Under the pieces are notes generated by a model. It was not told the origin of the DNA. It made no database searches and worked only from the letters and a program-made list of their open reading frames with translations. The position numbers were made by a program, and so were the translations under genes. DNA of 64,000 nt from contig JBBSBY010000006.1 in the NCBI GenBank assembly GCA_038250835.1, positions 1 through 64,000 of the forward strand. Reading direction: 5' to 3'. The stretch comes from JBBSBY01 sp038250835. Its GTDB lineage: Bacteria; Desulfobacterota; Desulfomonilia; Desulfomonilales; Desulfomonilaceae. This document shows positions 51,714-61,215 of this stretch, piece after piece. Numbering within the stretch: position 1 is the first letter of the stretch; the number at the start of each line of letters is the position of its first letter.

Positions 51714-51747
51714 TCTCCGAAAGGGTAATAACATTCTCTTGATTCCA

Positions 51748-51768
51748 GCCCGGGTAAGTGAGCCGGGC
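51748..51768 (+). other. Small hairpin between secD and secF
   Basis: GCCCGG / CCGGGC, 6 bp with a 9-nt loop, about 28 nt before the secF start. No T-run follows, so it may tune secF translation or mRNA stability rather than end transcription. Confidence 0.35.
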
Positions 51769-51796
51769 ATATTCATTTCATATTAAGGATTTAGAA

Positions 51797-52717
51797 GTGG
51801 AACTAATTAAGCCGAATACCAATATCAATTTTCTCGGTAATCGCCGTTATGCTTACATATTTAGCGCCGTTATGATTTTTTTATCCCTTTTGTCAATTCC
51901 AATAAAGGGGTTTATCAATCTCGGCATTGATTTCACGGGCGGCGTTTCCGTACAAATGAAGTTCAATAAACCGGTTGACACGGAACAACTCAGAGAAGCT
52001 CTTAAGCCCATTAGTCAGAACATATCCGTGCAGAAGTTTGCAACCGGCCCCGGAGCTGAATCCGAGGAAGAATTTATAGTCAGGATGGACATTAATGAAG
52101 AAGGGACCGATAAGCTTCAGCAGAGTATCACTCAGCTAATCGAGGCTACCACGGGTAAGGGTACGGTTGAAATCCGTAACCTGGAGATGGTTGGTCCTAA
52201 AGTTGGAAAAGATTTACGGATGCATGCTATCTGGGCAACTGTTATCGCCCTTGGCTTGCTGCTGATTTACATGGCCTTCAGATTTACGTTTGTCATGGGT
52301 CTCGGAGCCATCCTTTGTCTTATCCATGATATGACCATTATGTATGGTTTTTTCGTATGGACCGGCAAGGAATTTAATCTTACTATTTTAGCCGCCATGC
52401 TTACGACAATTGGTTATGATCTTAACGACACAATAGTTGTATGTGATAGAATTCGCGAGAACCTAAAGACGATGCGAAAGCAGCCCCTTATCGAAGTGTT
52501 CAACTCATCCATCAATCAAACGTTATCAAGGACACTACTGACTTCCGGTTTTACACTACTTGTCGTTATTGCGCTGCTGGTTGTGGGCAGCAGCGTTTTG
52601 AGAGATTTCGCTTGGGCGCTGTTGATTGGTATTGTTTTCGGCACGTATTCGTCCATATTCGTAGCCTCACCGTTGGTGCTTGAACTTGACCGTATATTCC
52701 CGGTACGTAAATCATGA
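51797..52717 (+). CDS. secF: Protein translocase subunit SecF
   Basis: 306 residues from the GTG at 51797, which has AAGGAT upstream and yields the usual N-terminus MELIKPNTNINFLGNRR; a GTG at 51758 would add 13 atypical residues. Helix 1, then GIDFTGGVSVQMKF, a small periplasmic domain, and five helices with TIGYDLNDTIVVCDRIRENL, matching the SecD/SecF signature. It partners SecD. A strong terminator follows. Confidence 0.95.
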   Translation: MELIKPNTNINFLGNRRYAYIFSAVMIFLSLLSIPIKGFINLGIDFTGGVSVQMKFNKPVDTEQLREALKPISQNISVQKFATGPGAESEEEFIVRMDINEEGTDKLQQSITQLIEATTGKGTVEIRNLEMVGPKVGKDLRMHAIWATVIALGLLLIYMAFRFTFVMGLGAILCLIHDMTIMYGFFVWTGKEFNLTILAAMLTTIGYDLNDTIVVCDRIRENLKTMRKQPLIEVFNSSINQTLSRTLLTSGFTLLVVIALLVVGSSVLRDFAWALLIGIVFGTYSSIFVASPLVLELDRIFPVRKS

Positions 52718-52822
52718 TTGGAGAGCCTACGAACGGTTTATGAACGGAGCGGTTGCGCACGCGGATGAACATCTGAACGGATTGTGTCAATCACCGGCGC
52801 GTCAACAATTGTATTGTTTTTT

Positions 52823-52855
52823 AAAATCCCGCAAATTTGCGGGATTTTCGTTTGA
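52823..52855. terminator. Strong bidirectional terminator after secF
   Basis: A 26-bp perfect palindrome: AAAATCCCGC and its complement around AAATTT, giving a hairpin of ten or more pairs with A-tract on one side and T-tract on the other. T runs flank it on both strands (TTTTTT at 52817-52822; TTTTCGTTT after). Confidence 0.88.
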
Positions 52856-52936
52856 TCTGAAGTGCTGTAGCTTAGGATAAGTGGTAGACGCATGAGTTTA
52901 ATTGAATATTAAAGCAAAAAATCCGGTATTAGGAAT

Positions 52937-53956
52937 ATGAAGTCGATTTCAGGACATAATGAGATTTTGAAGCTGTTAGGCCAAACCATACAAAACGGGA
53001 AGCCTGCCCATGCTTACATGTTCGTAGGTCCGGAGGGCGTGGGCAAAAAACTTGTGGGATTGAGGTTTGCCGCAATGCTAAATTGCCCTGAGCAAAACGG
53101 AGATAGCGAATGTTCTTGTCCTGTATGTGAAAGGGTAATTGCCGGCAAGCATCCGGATATAATTATCGCAAAGCCTGAGCGGAATAGCATTCGCATTGAT
53201 AAAATAAGGGAATTGCAAAGCGTTTTTAAGTACGCTCCAGTCGAAGGTCTTTCGCGCGTCGCCATAATTGATGACGCTCACATGCTTAACCGGTCCGCCC
53301 AAAACGCTCTGCTTAAAGTCCTGGAAGAACCTCCACCCGGTCGAGTATTATTACTCGTAACATCCAAACCGGGCGCCATGGCGCCGACGATCAGGTCCAG
53401 GTGCAGGAAGATCCGATTTTCTCCATTTAAGCTTGATGATTTAGCCAAAATGCTTGAAGCTGAAGGAGCGTCTGCGATTGATGCCCGCGTTGCCGCCGCG
53501 TTGTCCGGTGGAAGCTTATCCAAGTCGACAGAAATGCTAAAGTCAGATTCAATAGCGATTCGGGCAACAGCAATTACTTTCTTTTCCAATCCATTGGGTC
53601 GACGATTTTCAGGAGTTTTAGAAGTAGCCGCAGAGATGTCTTCAGACGTCAATAGGGCCCAGTCCTTTTTGGACATATCTAAATCATGGGTAAGGGACGT
53701 AATTATCGACAAAATCGGAAATGATGATACAATTCATGATGATTTTTCAGAAGAAATCCATCGGCTTTCAGCTCAGTTATCCATCGAACAGTTAATGCGA
53801 GCGTATGAAGAGTTGATTAAAGCTTCAGAACTTATACAGGCTGAATTTCACGTGAACAGAAATCTCATATTCGATGTAATGCTTCTTAATATTGCCCGAA
53901 ACTTTGCCGGCCCTCAACTCGGAAGGCGAAATATGCCGGGTGGGGAGTCCTCATGA
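52937..53956 (+). CDS. holB: DNA polymerase III delta-prime subunit
   Basis: 339 residues, AAA+ clamp-loader fold. N-terminal HAYMFVGPEGVGKKL (Walker A), a zinc cluster built from C-x-C-x2-C (SECSCPVCERV) plus an upstream Cys, DDAHMLNRSAQNALLKVLEEP (Walker B/sensor region) and the SRC motif in TIRSRCRKIRFSPF. Residues 200-339 are the helical collar. It works with the gamma/tau and delta subunits to load the beta clamp. Its stop overlaps the start of the PSP1-domain gene by 4 nt (ATGA), a common pairing. Confidence 0.92.
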   Translation: MKSISGHNEILKLLGQTIQNGKPAHAYMFVGPEGVGKKLVGLRFAAMLNCPEQNGDSECSCPVCERVIAGKHPDIIIAKPERNSIRIDKIRELQSVFKYAPVEGLSRVAIIDDAHMLNRSAQNALLKVLEEPPPGRVLLLVTSKPGAMAPTIRSRCRKIRFSPFKLDDLAKMLEAEGASAIDARVAAALSGGSLSKSTEMLKSDSIAIRATAITFFSNPLGRRFSGVLEVAAEMSSDVNRAQSFLDISKSWVRDVIIDKIGNDDTIHDDFSEEIHRLSAQLSIEQLMRAYEELIKASELIQAEFHVNRNLIFDVMLLNIARNFAGPQLGRRNMPGGESS

Positions 53957-55137
53957 GTGATGATCGAACTAAAAATAGTTCCTATTTGCCGCGTAGTTGG
54001 GGCGCGATAAAGGCCGCACGCCATTCCGAACCAACCGGCAAAAGCAACCCCGAAAAGGCCGGCGCCTCTTCCGAAAGCTTTAAACAAAAAGATGCCGCTA
54101 TCCCTGATCAGAAGCCGGAAATGCCTCCTCCACCAAAAGAGGGTATTACTTCGGCCTGCGAACCTGAAATTGATGATCAAAAAGCCGGCGATTCGATTGC
54201 GCAATCCACTTCCGAGGACCTGCCCTCTCCTAATAAGACGCTGTTCCGACTGGTTGGAATAAGATTCGGCTATGCCTGTAAAATTTACAATTTTGACGCG
54301 GGTGATATGGATTTAACCGCGGATGATTGGGTTGTCGTCAAAACCGAAAAAGGTATGGGTTTGGGGCAAGTAGCGCTGCCGCCGTTCCATAAAGAATTGG
54401 ACCCTTGCCAAATCGAAGGGCTTCGTAAAGTACTTCGTAAATCGACCAAAGCAGATTTCGATCAAAATGATCGATGCAAGCAAAAGGAAGTTGAGTCGCG
54501 GCTTTATTGTTTAGAATGCATCGCGGTTTTAGACTTGCCGATGAAATTGATCGCTGTTGAGTGCTTCTTCGACGGCTCTAAATATGTATTTTATTTCACG
54601 GCGGAAGGTAGAGTTGACTTCCGTGAATTGGTTAAGCGGCTCGTCGCTCGCTTCCCTGTCCGCATAGAAATGCGTCAGATCGGCGTTAGACATGAATCAA
54701 AAATGACTGGTGGTTTGGCTTGTTGTGGGCAAGAACTATGCTGCTCGCGATTTTTGACCGATTTTCGGCCCGTATCCGTCAAAATGGCGAAAAACCAGAA
54801 TTTGTCACTCAATCCCACCAAAATCTCAGGAGTCTGCGGCAGACTAATGTGTTGCCTGGGATACGAACATGATACTTATGAAGCGTTCAAAAAAGGGTTA
54901 CCAAGGATAGGCAAAGCAATAACAACCACTAAGGGAGATGGAGTTGTTGTTAAACATAATCCACTCGCTGAAACGGTTTCCATAAGACTTGATGAGGAAA
55001 CCATAGTGGAATGGACTAAAGAGAATCTTATCCGAGACCTTGAAATTGTCGGGAAAACTTCCGGCAAAAAGATGGATTTAGATCAGGATGAGGATGAACC
55101 GACTGATTACGACGAACAGTTGGAACGGTTGAGCTAA
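53953..55137 (+). CDS. PSP1-domain protein (RicT/YaaT-like)
   Basis: 394 residues. Residues 1-95 are a Pro/Glu/Ser-rich extension of low complexity. The PSP1 domain follows (from about FRLVGIRFGYACKIYNF) and holds the Cys cluster GLACCGQELCCSRFL and CGRLMCCLGYEHDTYE, which in RicT (YaaT) of Bacillus helps bind Fe-S clusters in the RicAFT complex that acts with RNase Y in RNA maturation. No RicA or RicF is encoded here, so the role in this organism is open. Overlap with holB indicates co-expression. Confidence 0.88.
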   Translation: MSDDRTKNSSYLPRSWGAIKAARHSEPTGKSNPEKAGASSESFKQKDAAIPDQKPEMPPPPKEGITSACEPEIDDQKAGDSIAQSTSEDLPSPNKTLFRLVGIRFGYACKIYNFDAGDMDLTADDWVVVKTEKGMGLGQVALPPFHKELDPCQIEGLRKVLRKSTKADFDQNDRCKQKEVESRLYCLECIAVLDLPMKLIAVECFFDGSKYVFYFTAEGRVDFRELVKRLVARFPVRIEMRQIGVRHESKMTGGLACCGQELCCSRFLTDFRPVSVKMAKNQNLSLNPTKISGVCGRLMCCLGYEHDTYEAFKKGLPRIGKAITTTKGDGVVVKHNPLAETVSIRLDEETIVEWTKENLIRDLEIVGKTSGKKMDLDQDEDEPTDYDEQLERLS

Positions 55138-55185
55138 AGCAGGCCATATTTTAAATATTCATTCCCACCAATCCGGAGGTTCACT

Positions 55186-56022
55186 GTGACCGCTCTGCGT
55201 TGGTTGCGCTACGCAGGTTTGATTTTCGTTCTGCTGCTTTTCAGCGCTGCGGCTCAAGCCGGTCCCATTTACAACAGAGCCGTTAAAGGCGGCCTCGTTA
55301 AGATTGGAGTCCCCTACAATCTGGCGCCTCAAGGTTATATGACTCCAAAAGGCGAATGGGTGGGATTCGAAGTGGATTTTGCCGAAGAACTGGCCGGCCA
55401 CATGAATCTGAAATTACAAAAAGTTAAAATCAATGAAACAAACTGGAAACAGCTCCTCGCAAAAGGCCAAATCGACGCTGCGCTCCATAAGATAAGTCAT
55501 TCTCGAAGATTGGAAAATGAGGTGGACTTTTCTGAACCATACATGTTCGATTCCCTGTGCATTTTGGCAAATAAGGGTTCACTGAAATCAACCGCTGATC
55601 TCAAGGGACAAAAGATTGCCGTTGTGCAAGGGTCCTTAGCGGAAAAATCGGCTATGAAGCTTTTGCGAGCCGCGGGAGATGATAATGCGGAAAAGAACGT
55701 AGTTTCCTATCCCGATCGCCCAAGTTGCTTCCTTGCTATCGGACGCGATAAGGTTGGCGCATGGCTCGATTCAGGTTTGGTTGTTTTGGAATATGTCTCT
55801 AAAAGTCCCGGTAAATTTGAACTTCTTTCCGTTTCAGATAGCGTTACTCCGATTGCCGTGGCATTGCCGCAAGAAGACTCGGCATGGAGGGACCTGATCA
55901 ATTTTACTATTCAGGATATGGCCGCGGACGGATCATTTAAGACAATATACGATAAATGGTTTGGTCAAGACAGCGCATATAATTTTCCGCTACGAAGACC
56001 GATTGAAATATGGCCGGAATAA
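55186..56022 (+). CDS. Solute-binding protein of ABC family 3 type
   Basis: 278 residues, GTG start with CGGAGG upstream. Signal peptide (cut near AQA-GP), then a bilobed periplasmic binding fold: GVPYNLAPQGYM, VGFEVDFAEELA, and KIAVVQGSLAEKSAM in the second lobe. The family usually binds polar amino acids for ABC uptake, but no permease or ATPase gene adjoins it, so it may serve a remote transporter or act as a sensor. Ligand contacts cannot be read with certainty. Confidence 0.82.
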   Translation: MTALRWLRYAGLIFVLLLFSAAAQAGPIYNRAVKGGLVKIGVPYNLAPQGYMTPKGEWVGFEVDFAEELAGHMNLKLQKVKINETNWKQLLAKGQIDAALHKISHSRRLENEVDFSEPYMFDSLCILANKGSLKSTADLKGQKIAVVQGSLAEKSAMKLLRAAGDDNAEKNVVSYPDRPSCFLAIGRDKVGAWLDSGLVVLEYVSKSPGKFELLSVSDSVTPIAVALPQEDSAWRDLINFTIQDMAADGSFKTIYDKWFGQDSAYNFPLRRPIEIWPE

Positions 56023-56052
56023 TTCGAGTAGGGATGAGGAGTTATTCTATTA

Positions 56053-57978
56053 ATGAAAAGAGTTATTCTCGGCACCGCAGGTCATATTGACCATGGCAAA
56101 AGTCAATTGGTCAAGGCGCTTAGCGGAATCGATACCGATCGGCTCAAGGAAGAAAAAAAGCGCGGCATTAGTATAGAATTGGGCTTCGCCTTCCTCGAAC
56201 TCGGAGATGACATACGCCTGGGAATCGTAGATGTGCCGGGACACGAAAAATTTGTGCGGCAGATGGTCGCGGGGGCCGGCGGGATCGATATTGCCGCGTT
56301 GGTGGTCGCCTTAGATGAAGGAGTGATGCCCCAGACGGTTGAACATTTGGACATTTTGCGACTCCTGGATGTAAAAACAGGGCTAGTTGTGCTGACCAAA
56401 TCCGATTTGGTTGATGAGGAGCTTGCGCTTCTTGCGGAAGAAGATGTGCGAGACGCCGTTAAAGGGACTTTTCTCGAAACCGCCCCATTCGTTAAGGTTT
56501 CATCCAAAACCGGACAGGGCATAGAAGACCTAAAACAGACGCTTAAAAATTTGGCTTCTAAACTTGTGGACCGACCGGTCCACGGTTTGCTTCGTTTACC
56601 CGTTGACAGAGTATTTACCATCAAGGGTCATGGAACGGTCGTCACCGGCACGTTGATCTCCGGAACCATTTCAGCCGGTGACGATATAGAAATACTGCCG
56701 AGCGAAGTCAGGTCCGCCGTCAGGTCGCTTGAATCTCACAACAAATCGGAAAACACGGCCTATCCCGGTGAGAGAGTGGCGGTTAATCTGCGAAATGTTG
56801 AACAAGGAGATATTCACCGCGGCGATGTATTGACTCATCCGGGGGATTTCAAACCCTCATATATTTTAGACGTGCGGCTGAAAGCTCTGGAACGAGCCCC
56901 TGTGCCGCTACAGAATGGAAAAAAAGTTCGTCTACATCATTACACCTCTGAAGTTGAAGCCAGGATTGTTTTGCCCAATCTGGACCAATTGGAGCCCGGC
57001 AAGGAGCTAATAACGCAGTTAAGGACGTCGGCGCCTATTGTCCCTGCGACGGGCGACCATTTTGTTATACGAGCGCTGTCCCCTTCAATAACCCTCGGGG
57101 GCGGCACGATTCTAAATCCTCGCGCTCTGAAGCTTAAAGCTCGTACGGCAAAGAGCTTTCTTGAAGAAGAACGCGAAGATGATCAGGATATAGTTTCTTC
57201 ATTGGTTCGCGGCGGGGCAATGGCCGGCATAAGCCGCAACGAGTTGCTGGGCCTCTCCGGATTTTCCGCCAAACGACTGGATAAGCTTCTGGATTCGCTG
57301 AGGACTACCGGCAAAATAATCCGGTATGATGAATCTGAAAACAGACTCATACACGCAAATTTTTTTAATCTAATAAAAAACAGACTTTTAAACAGATTGA
57401 CCGAGTTCCACAAAAATCAGCCGCTGAAAACCGGGATATCCAAGCAAGAGCTGCGATCCATCGTCCCGGGTTCGGATAAGTTATTCAAAAAATTGTTGAA
57501 TACCTTGCTCCACACTAAAGAAATAGTGGATCAAGGCGATACGGTGCGTTTGGCGAGCCACGAGGTGCGTCTAAAAGAAACTGAGAAAGACATCAAGGAC
57601 GAGCTTTTTAGAATCATCCTTAGCGGGGAAAACGCTCCTCCTAATCTCAAAGATATTTTAGCCTCCGTCAAGGCGGATCAAAAGCAAGTGAAAAGTCTCC
57701 TGAGTCTTCTTGAAAAAGAAGGCAAGGTTACTAAGATTCGTGAGGACATGTATTTTTCGACTGATTTTGTGAACTCAATCAAGCTGAATCTCGTCATTTT
57801 CATAAAAAAAGAGGGCGGAATAACACCCTCACAGTTCAGCGAGATCACGAAGTCATCACGAAAATACAATATACCGCTCCTTGAATACTTCGACCGGGAG
57901 CGTTTCACAATGCGTGTGGGCGATCAGCGAGTGCTTAGAGGCTCAGGAGTTTCCGGAGACGGAGGCAAGGCCATATAA
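56053..57978 (+). CDS. selB: Selenocysteine-specific translation factor SelB
   Basis: 641 residues. GTP-binding domain with GTAGHIDHGKSQLVKAL (G1), RGISIELGFAFLEL (G2), DVPGHEKFVRQMVAGAGG (G3) and LTKSDL (G4); two beta-barrel domains; a long SelB-type domain IV; and C-terminal winged-helix repeats (about 440-635) that bind the SECIS hairpin. SelB brings Sec-tRNA to UGA codons followed by a SECIS. Its presence means the organism uses Sec. selA and selC are not in the window. The probable target arsS lies 23 kb upstream. The last 55 bp overlap the gene on the other strand. Confidence 0.95.
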   Translation: MKRVILGTAGHIDHGKSQLVKALSGIDTDRLKEEKKRGISIELGFAFLELGDDIRLGIVDVPGHEKFVRQMVAGAGGIDIAALVVALDEGVMPQTVEHLDILRLLDVKTGLVVLTKSDLVDEELALLAEEDVRDAVKGTFLETAPFVKVSSKTGQGIEDLKQTLKNLASKLVDRPVHGLLRLPVDRVFTIKGHGTVVTGTLISGTISAGDDIEILPSEVRSAVRSLESHNKSENTAYPGERVAVNLRNVEQGDIHRGDVLTHPGDFKPSYILDVRLKALERAPVPLQNGKKVRLHHYTSEVEARIVLPNLDQLEPGKELITQLRTSAPIVPATGDHFVIRALSPSITLGGGTILNPRALKLKARTAKSFLEEEREDDQDIVSSLVRGGAMAGISRNELLGLSGFSAKRLDKLLDSLRTTGKIIRYDESENRLIHANFFNLIKNRLLNRLTEFHKNQPLKTGISKQELRSIVPGSDKLFKKLLNTLLHTKEIVDQGDTVRLASHEVRLKETEKDIKDELFRIILSGENAPPNLKDILASVKADQKQVKSLLSLLEKEGKVTKIREDMYFSTDFVNSIKLNLVIFIKKEGGITPSQFSEITKSSRKYNIPLLEYFDRERFTMRVGDQRVLRGSGVSGDGGKAI

Positions 57979-58415
57979 AAATCGGCCACCTTCCTGAGCT
58001 TACTCAGACAATCGGTCCTCTGCGTTTCAAACTTCTTGGCATTGTCAGGAGACTTATCTTCAAAGTACTGAATCAAAGCCCAGGACTGATGATCCATACA
58101 CGCGAACGCCGAATCCAGCAGCCCAATGAGCTGTTTGTCAACATCCGCAATCTTTGTTCCCGCTACGGCCTTGAGTTTCGCTCGAATAAGTCTTACTCTT
58201 TTTTGGACGTTTCTGGTTATTTCCAGGGCCGTATCTTTGGGGACTATGTCCGCTACAAACCCATCGGCTGTGACGCCCAGCAGCAGAAAAGAATCGTTAA
58301 GATAAGCCGTGGCGGTCTCTCCAAAGGCGTTGAGATAGATCGTTCTATCCGCGTGAGCCATAAAAGGGATAGTACATAACAATAAGACCGCCGGCACAAA
58401 TACTTTCATCTTCAT
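57924..58415 (-). CDS. Exported helical protein, unknown
   Basis: 163 residues with a signal peptide (VFVPAVLLLCTIPFMAHA, cut before DRT). The mature protein is mostly helical with two cysteines (ACMDHQ, TDCLSK) that could form a disulfide, and ends in a Pro-rich tail. No family recognised. Its 3' end overlaps the selB 3' end by 55 bp on the opposite strand, so convergent transcripts would be complementary there. The signal peptide and regular composition support a real gene. Confidence 0.65.
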   Translation of the reverse strand: MKMKVFVPAVLLLCTIPFMAHADRTIYLNAFGETATAYLNDSFLLLGVTADGFVADIVPKDTALEITRNVQKRVRLIRAKLKAVAGTKIADVDKQLIGLLDSAFACMDHQSWALIQYFEDKSPDNAKKFETQRTDCLSKLRKVADFYMALPPSPETPEPLSTR

Positions 58416-58494
58416 AGCTGAAATCCTTCAGGAATTTGGATCTTGCCCTTGCGGCAAACTCATACCATGATGACGAAAAGGAGACAACCTTTTT

Positions 58495-59031
58495 ATGAAA
58501 ATTCTGTTACACGCCTGTTGCGCTCCATGTATTGTTTACCCGCTGGATGACCTTACATCCAAAGGACACGATGTCACGGCGGTATTTTTCAACCCGAACA
58601 TACATCCGTACACTGAGTATCTTAGACGGCTGGACGCATTTAATTCGTATGTCAAATCCAATGATATAGGCATTCTGGATGATCACATCGAAGGTTCGAT
58701 GGAAGACTGGTTTAGAAACGTCGTTTATAGAGAAGCTCAAAAATGCAAAGTTTGCTTTAATTACAGAATGGACAAAATAGCGGATTTGGCTCAAAAAAAG
58801 GGCTTCGACGCTTTTTCAACGACCTTGCTATACAGCAGATTCCAAAAGCACGATCTTTTGAAAACCACCTGCGAGGCTCTAGCGGATCAATATGGTATAA
58901 TGTTTTTGTACGAAGATTGGAGAACAGGCTGGAATGAGGGAGTAAAGCGATATCGAAAGTTGGGTTTATATAGACAAAAATATTGTGGTTGCGTTTATAG
59001 CGAAAAAGAAAGAGCGGTGAAAATTCTATAA
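58495..59031 (+). CDS. queH: Epoxyqueuosine reductase QueH
   Basis: 178 residues, family length. HACCAPCIVYPLDDL at the N-terminus, NPNIHPYTEYLRR, CKVCFNYRM in the middle, and KYCGCVYSEKER at the end give the six-plus conserved cysteines that bind the Fe-S cluster and nearby metal in QueH. It performs the last step, epoxyqueuosine to queuosine in tRNA, replacing cobalamin-dependent QueG. The start has GGAG upstream (AAAAGGAGACAACC). Not linked to queC or tgt in the window. Confidence 0.93.
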   Translation: MKILLHACCAPCIVYPLDDLTSKGHDVTAVFFNPNIHPYTEYLRRLDAFNSYVKSNDIGILDDHIEGSMEDWFRNVVYREAQKCKVCFNYRMDKIADLAQKKGFDAFSTTLLYSRFQKHDLLKTTCEALADQYGIMFLYEDWRTGWNEGVKRYRKLGLYRQKYCGCVYSEKERAVKIL

Positions 59032-59092
59032 TCGATAATTATAAACTGGATAGACGGGGCGTCCGGCTCCATTAATTGATAAGGGGGAAGCT

Positions 59093-60267
59093 ATGAGTTT
59101 AATTATTCTGATATCTCTAATTTTTGGCGTCGCCTTACAGACTGTGGCGGCGGAATCTACGGTAAAACCTCAGGAGAAATGCGGGGACAATACTGCCGCT
59201 CAAAAACCCATCGGAGATATTGAACCGGTGGCTTGCTTCTACGGCGCGATGCTCACGGGAGTAACAGTTTCACAAGATGGGCGCATCTTCGTGAACTTTC
59301 CCAAATGGGGCGATAGAGTAGAGTATACGGTAGCCGAAGTTGTAGATGGAAAAACAAAGGCTTATCCAAACGCCGAAATGAATAATTTCAACAAGGATAA
59401 ACCTGCTGAAGCTTTGGCTTCCGTGCAAAGTGTAGTTGTTGATCCCAAAAATAGACTTTGGGCATTGGATACGGGTCGGATCGAATGGGGGCCGCCGCTT
59501 GGGCCAAAGCTCGTCGGAATAGATCTGGGCACAAATAAAGTTTTTAAAACGATTTCGTTTCCTGGTGATGTATGCCTGCCCGATTCATATTTAATGATGT
59601 GAGATTCGATTTAACCAAGGGCCCTGAAGGCGCCGCCTACATTACCGATTCATCCGGAACGAGTCCGGGGATTATAGTCGTTGATCTCGCTGAAGGAAAG
59701 TCATGGCGAAAACTACACAAACATCCTTCAACCATGCCGCTGCCGGATTTTGTATCCCTGGTTGAAGGCAGGCCGTTGATGAATCGTCCTATAACCGGCG
59801 AGCCTAAACCACTGCAAACCGGAGCTGATGGAATTGCTATTAGTCCCGACGGCAAACGTCTCTATTATTGTCCTTTATCCAGTTGGTCTTTGTACAGCAT
59901 TGAAACTGAGGCTTTGCGAAATAAAGATATGTCCGTCAAAGAAGTGGCCGAAAAGGTCCGGGATGAAGGGTCCAAAGTCGCTTCCGATGGGCTTGAATCG
60001 GATTCTCAGGGTAATCTTTATGTTACCTCGTATGATCACAATGCCCTGCTTAAACGCCATCCGGACGGCAGTTACGAGACTCTTGCCTGCGATCCACGAA
60101 TATTGTGGCCGGATACCTTATCGTTGGCCGCAGATGGTTACCTTTATTTCACTGCCAATCAGTTACACAGACAACCTCGCTTTCACCGCGGCAAAGATTT
60201 GCGAGAAAAGCCTTACATGTTGTACAGAATTAAGGTAGACGCTAAACCCGTGATGTTGAAGAAGTAG
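59093..60267 (+). pseudogene. MRJP/Yellow-like (L-dopachrome tautomerase-related) protein, frameshifted
   Basis: Two overlapping frames encode one family member. The first (59093-59602) starts with a signal peptide and runs through GVTVSQDGRIFVNFPKWGD to VCLPDSYL, then stops. The second continues from NDVRFDLTKGPEGAAYITDS through GLESDSQGNLYVTSYDHN to 60267. Family sequences read ...LPxSYLNDVRFDL..., so one A is missing in TTTAATG at about 59593; restoring it yields about 391 residues of a beta-propeller. The protein would be periplasmic, of the Major Royal Jelly/Yellow family, without proven activity in bacteria. A recent mutation or a sequencing error are both possible. Confidence 0.8.
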
Positions 60268-60357
60268 CATCGTTAATCCAGTCCGCATGCCGTATGCAGA
60301 GACATGGGCGTCGAACGGCGCCCGTCGCCACCTTTGCTTCCTCATCGGAATTTCTGA

Positions 60358-61107
60358 ATGGTAATATTTGAAAACGTGGAATTCAGTTATCCAAATGCGC
60401 CGCTTCTATTTACCGATCTGAACTTGCGCCTGCAAAGTGGTAATTGGATAAAAATTGTAGGATCTTCGGGAGCGGGTAAGACGACTCTCTTAAAATTGAT
60501 CAAAGGCCTGCTAAAACCTACACGGGGAAGTATACAAGTCCAAAATGCGGAGGATTGTTTCATAGGATACATCGGCGCTGAAGCCGAAGATTTTGTAGTC
60601 GGTCTAACAGTGCAGGACGATATTCTCTTTGGTTTGGAAAACCTTTGTTTACCCGCCCGGGAAATTGAAAATAGGCTTAATGCCGTTTTAGACGCAACAG
60701 CGTTGGCTCCATTGCGATTTAGGCCCGCGCACACACTTTCCGGCGGGGAAGTTCAGAAACTTGCTATAGCGTCGGTTCTCGCAATGAACGCCGGAGTTAT
60801 TCTGATCGACGATTCTCTGAGCGCCTTGGACCCGGAAAGTCGCCGGTCCGTGAGATCTCTGCTATTGCAACTGAATAAAGAGGGTGGAACCACTATAATT
60901 GAGGTCGATCCACTTCTTCAAGACCTTCGACCTTGTGATTCCATCGTATTTCTGAACGAGGGTAAGGTAATCTTCTCGGGTTCAGTTTGTGATTTCGTGA
61001 GCTCAAAGCATGGTAATGACTGGTTACGCGATGTAAATCGTTTCGAGTCTTTGCAAGCCATGTTTCTTGAGTCAGGCTTTGATCTCCGACAGAAGTGCAT
61101 AGTATAA
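60358..61107 (+). CDS. ABC transporter ATP-binding protein, orphan
   Basis: 249 residues. Walker A GSSGAGKTTLL, signature LSGGEVQKLA, Walker B VILIDDSLSALDP and an H-loop position replaced (TTIIEVDP instead of the usual ...H). In Walker B the catalytic Glu is Asp. The fold is nearest to the CbiO/EcfA energy-coupling ATPases. No permease adjoins it, and two departures from the catalytic consensus suggest a weak ATPase or a regulatory role. The ATG at 60358 lacks a strong ribosome site. Sure of the family, not of the function. Confidence 0.82.
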   Translation: MVIFENVEFSYPNAPLLFTDLNLRLQSGNWIKIVGSSGAGKTTLLKLIKGLLKPTRGSIQVQNAEDCFIGYIGAEAEDFVVGLTVQDDILFGLENLCLPAREIENRLNAVLDATALAPLRFRPAHTLSGGEVQKLAIASVLAMNAGVILIDDSLSALDPESRRSVRSLLLQLNKEGGTTIIEVDPLLQDLRPCDSIVFLNEGKVIFSGSVCDFVSSKHGNDWLRDVNRFESLQAMFLESGFDLRQKCIV

Positions 61108-61215
61108 TACTATTGAGTTGCAAGTAGTTATCGCTTTTTCCTTATAAATTGATTGAGATTATGTCGTTTTTACGATATACTTGTCCAGAATTGAATTAGT
61201 TTCGGACCATGTGTC

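Noticed and set aside
56103..56624. 173-codon minus-strand frame inside selB
   Set aside because: Exactly opposite the GTPase domain; Ser-rich composition typical of an antisense shadow.
59572..59602. Programmed -1 frameshift as explanation for the split MRJP-like gene
   Set aside because: T-TTA-ATG does not match the X-XXY-YYZ slippery pattern and no pseudoknot or stimulatory hairpin is obvious; a deletion is simpler.
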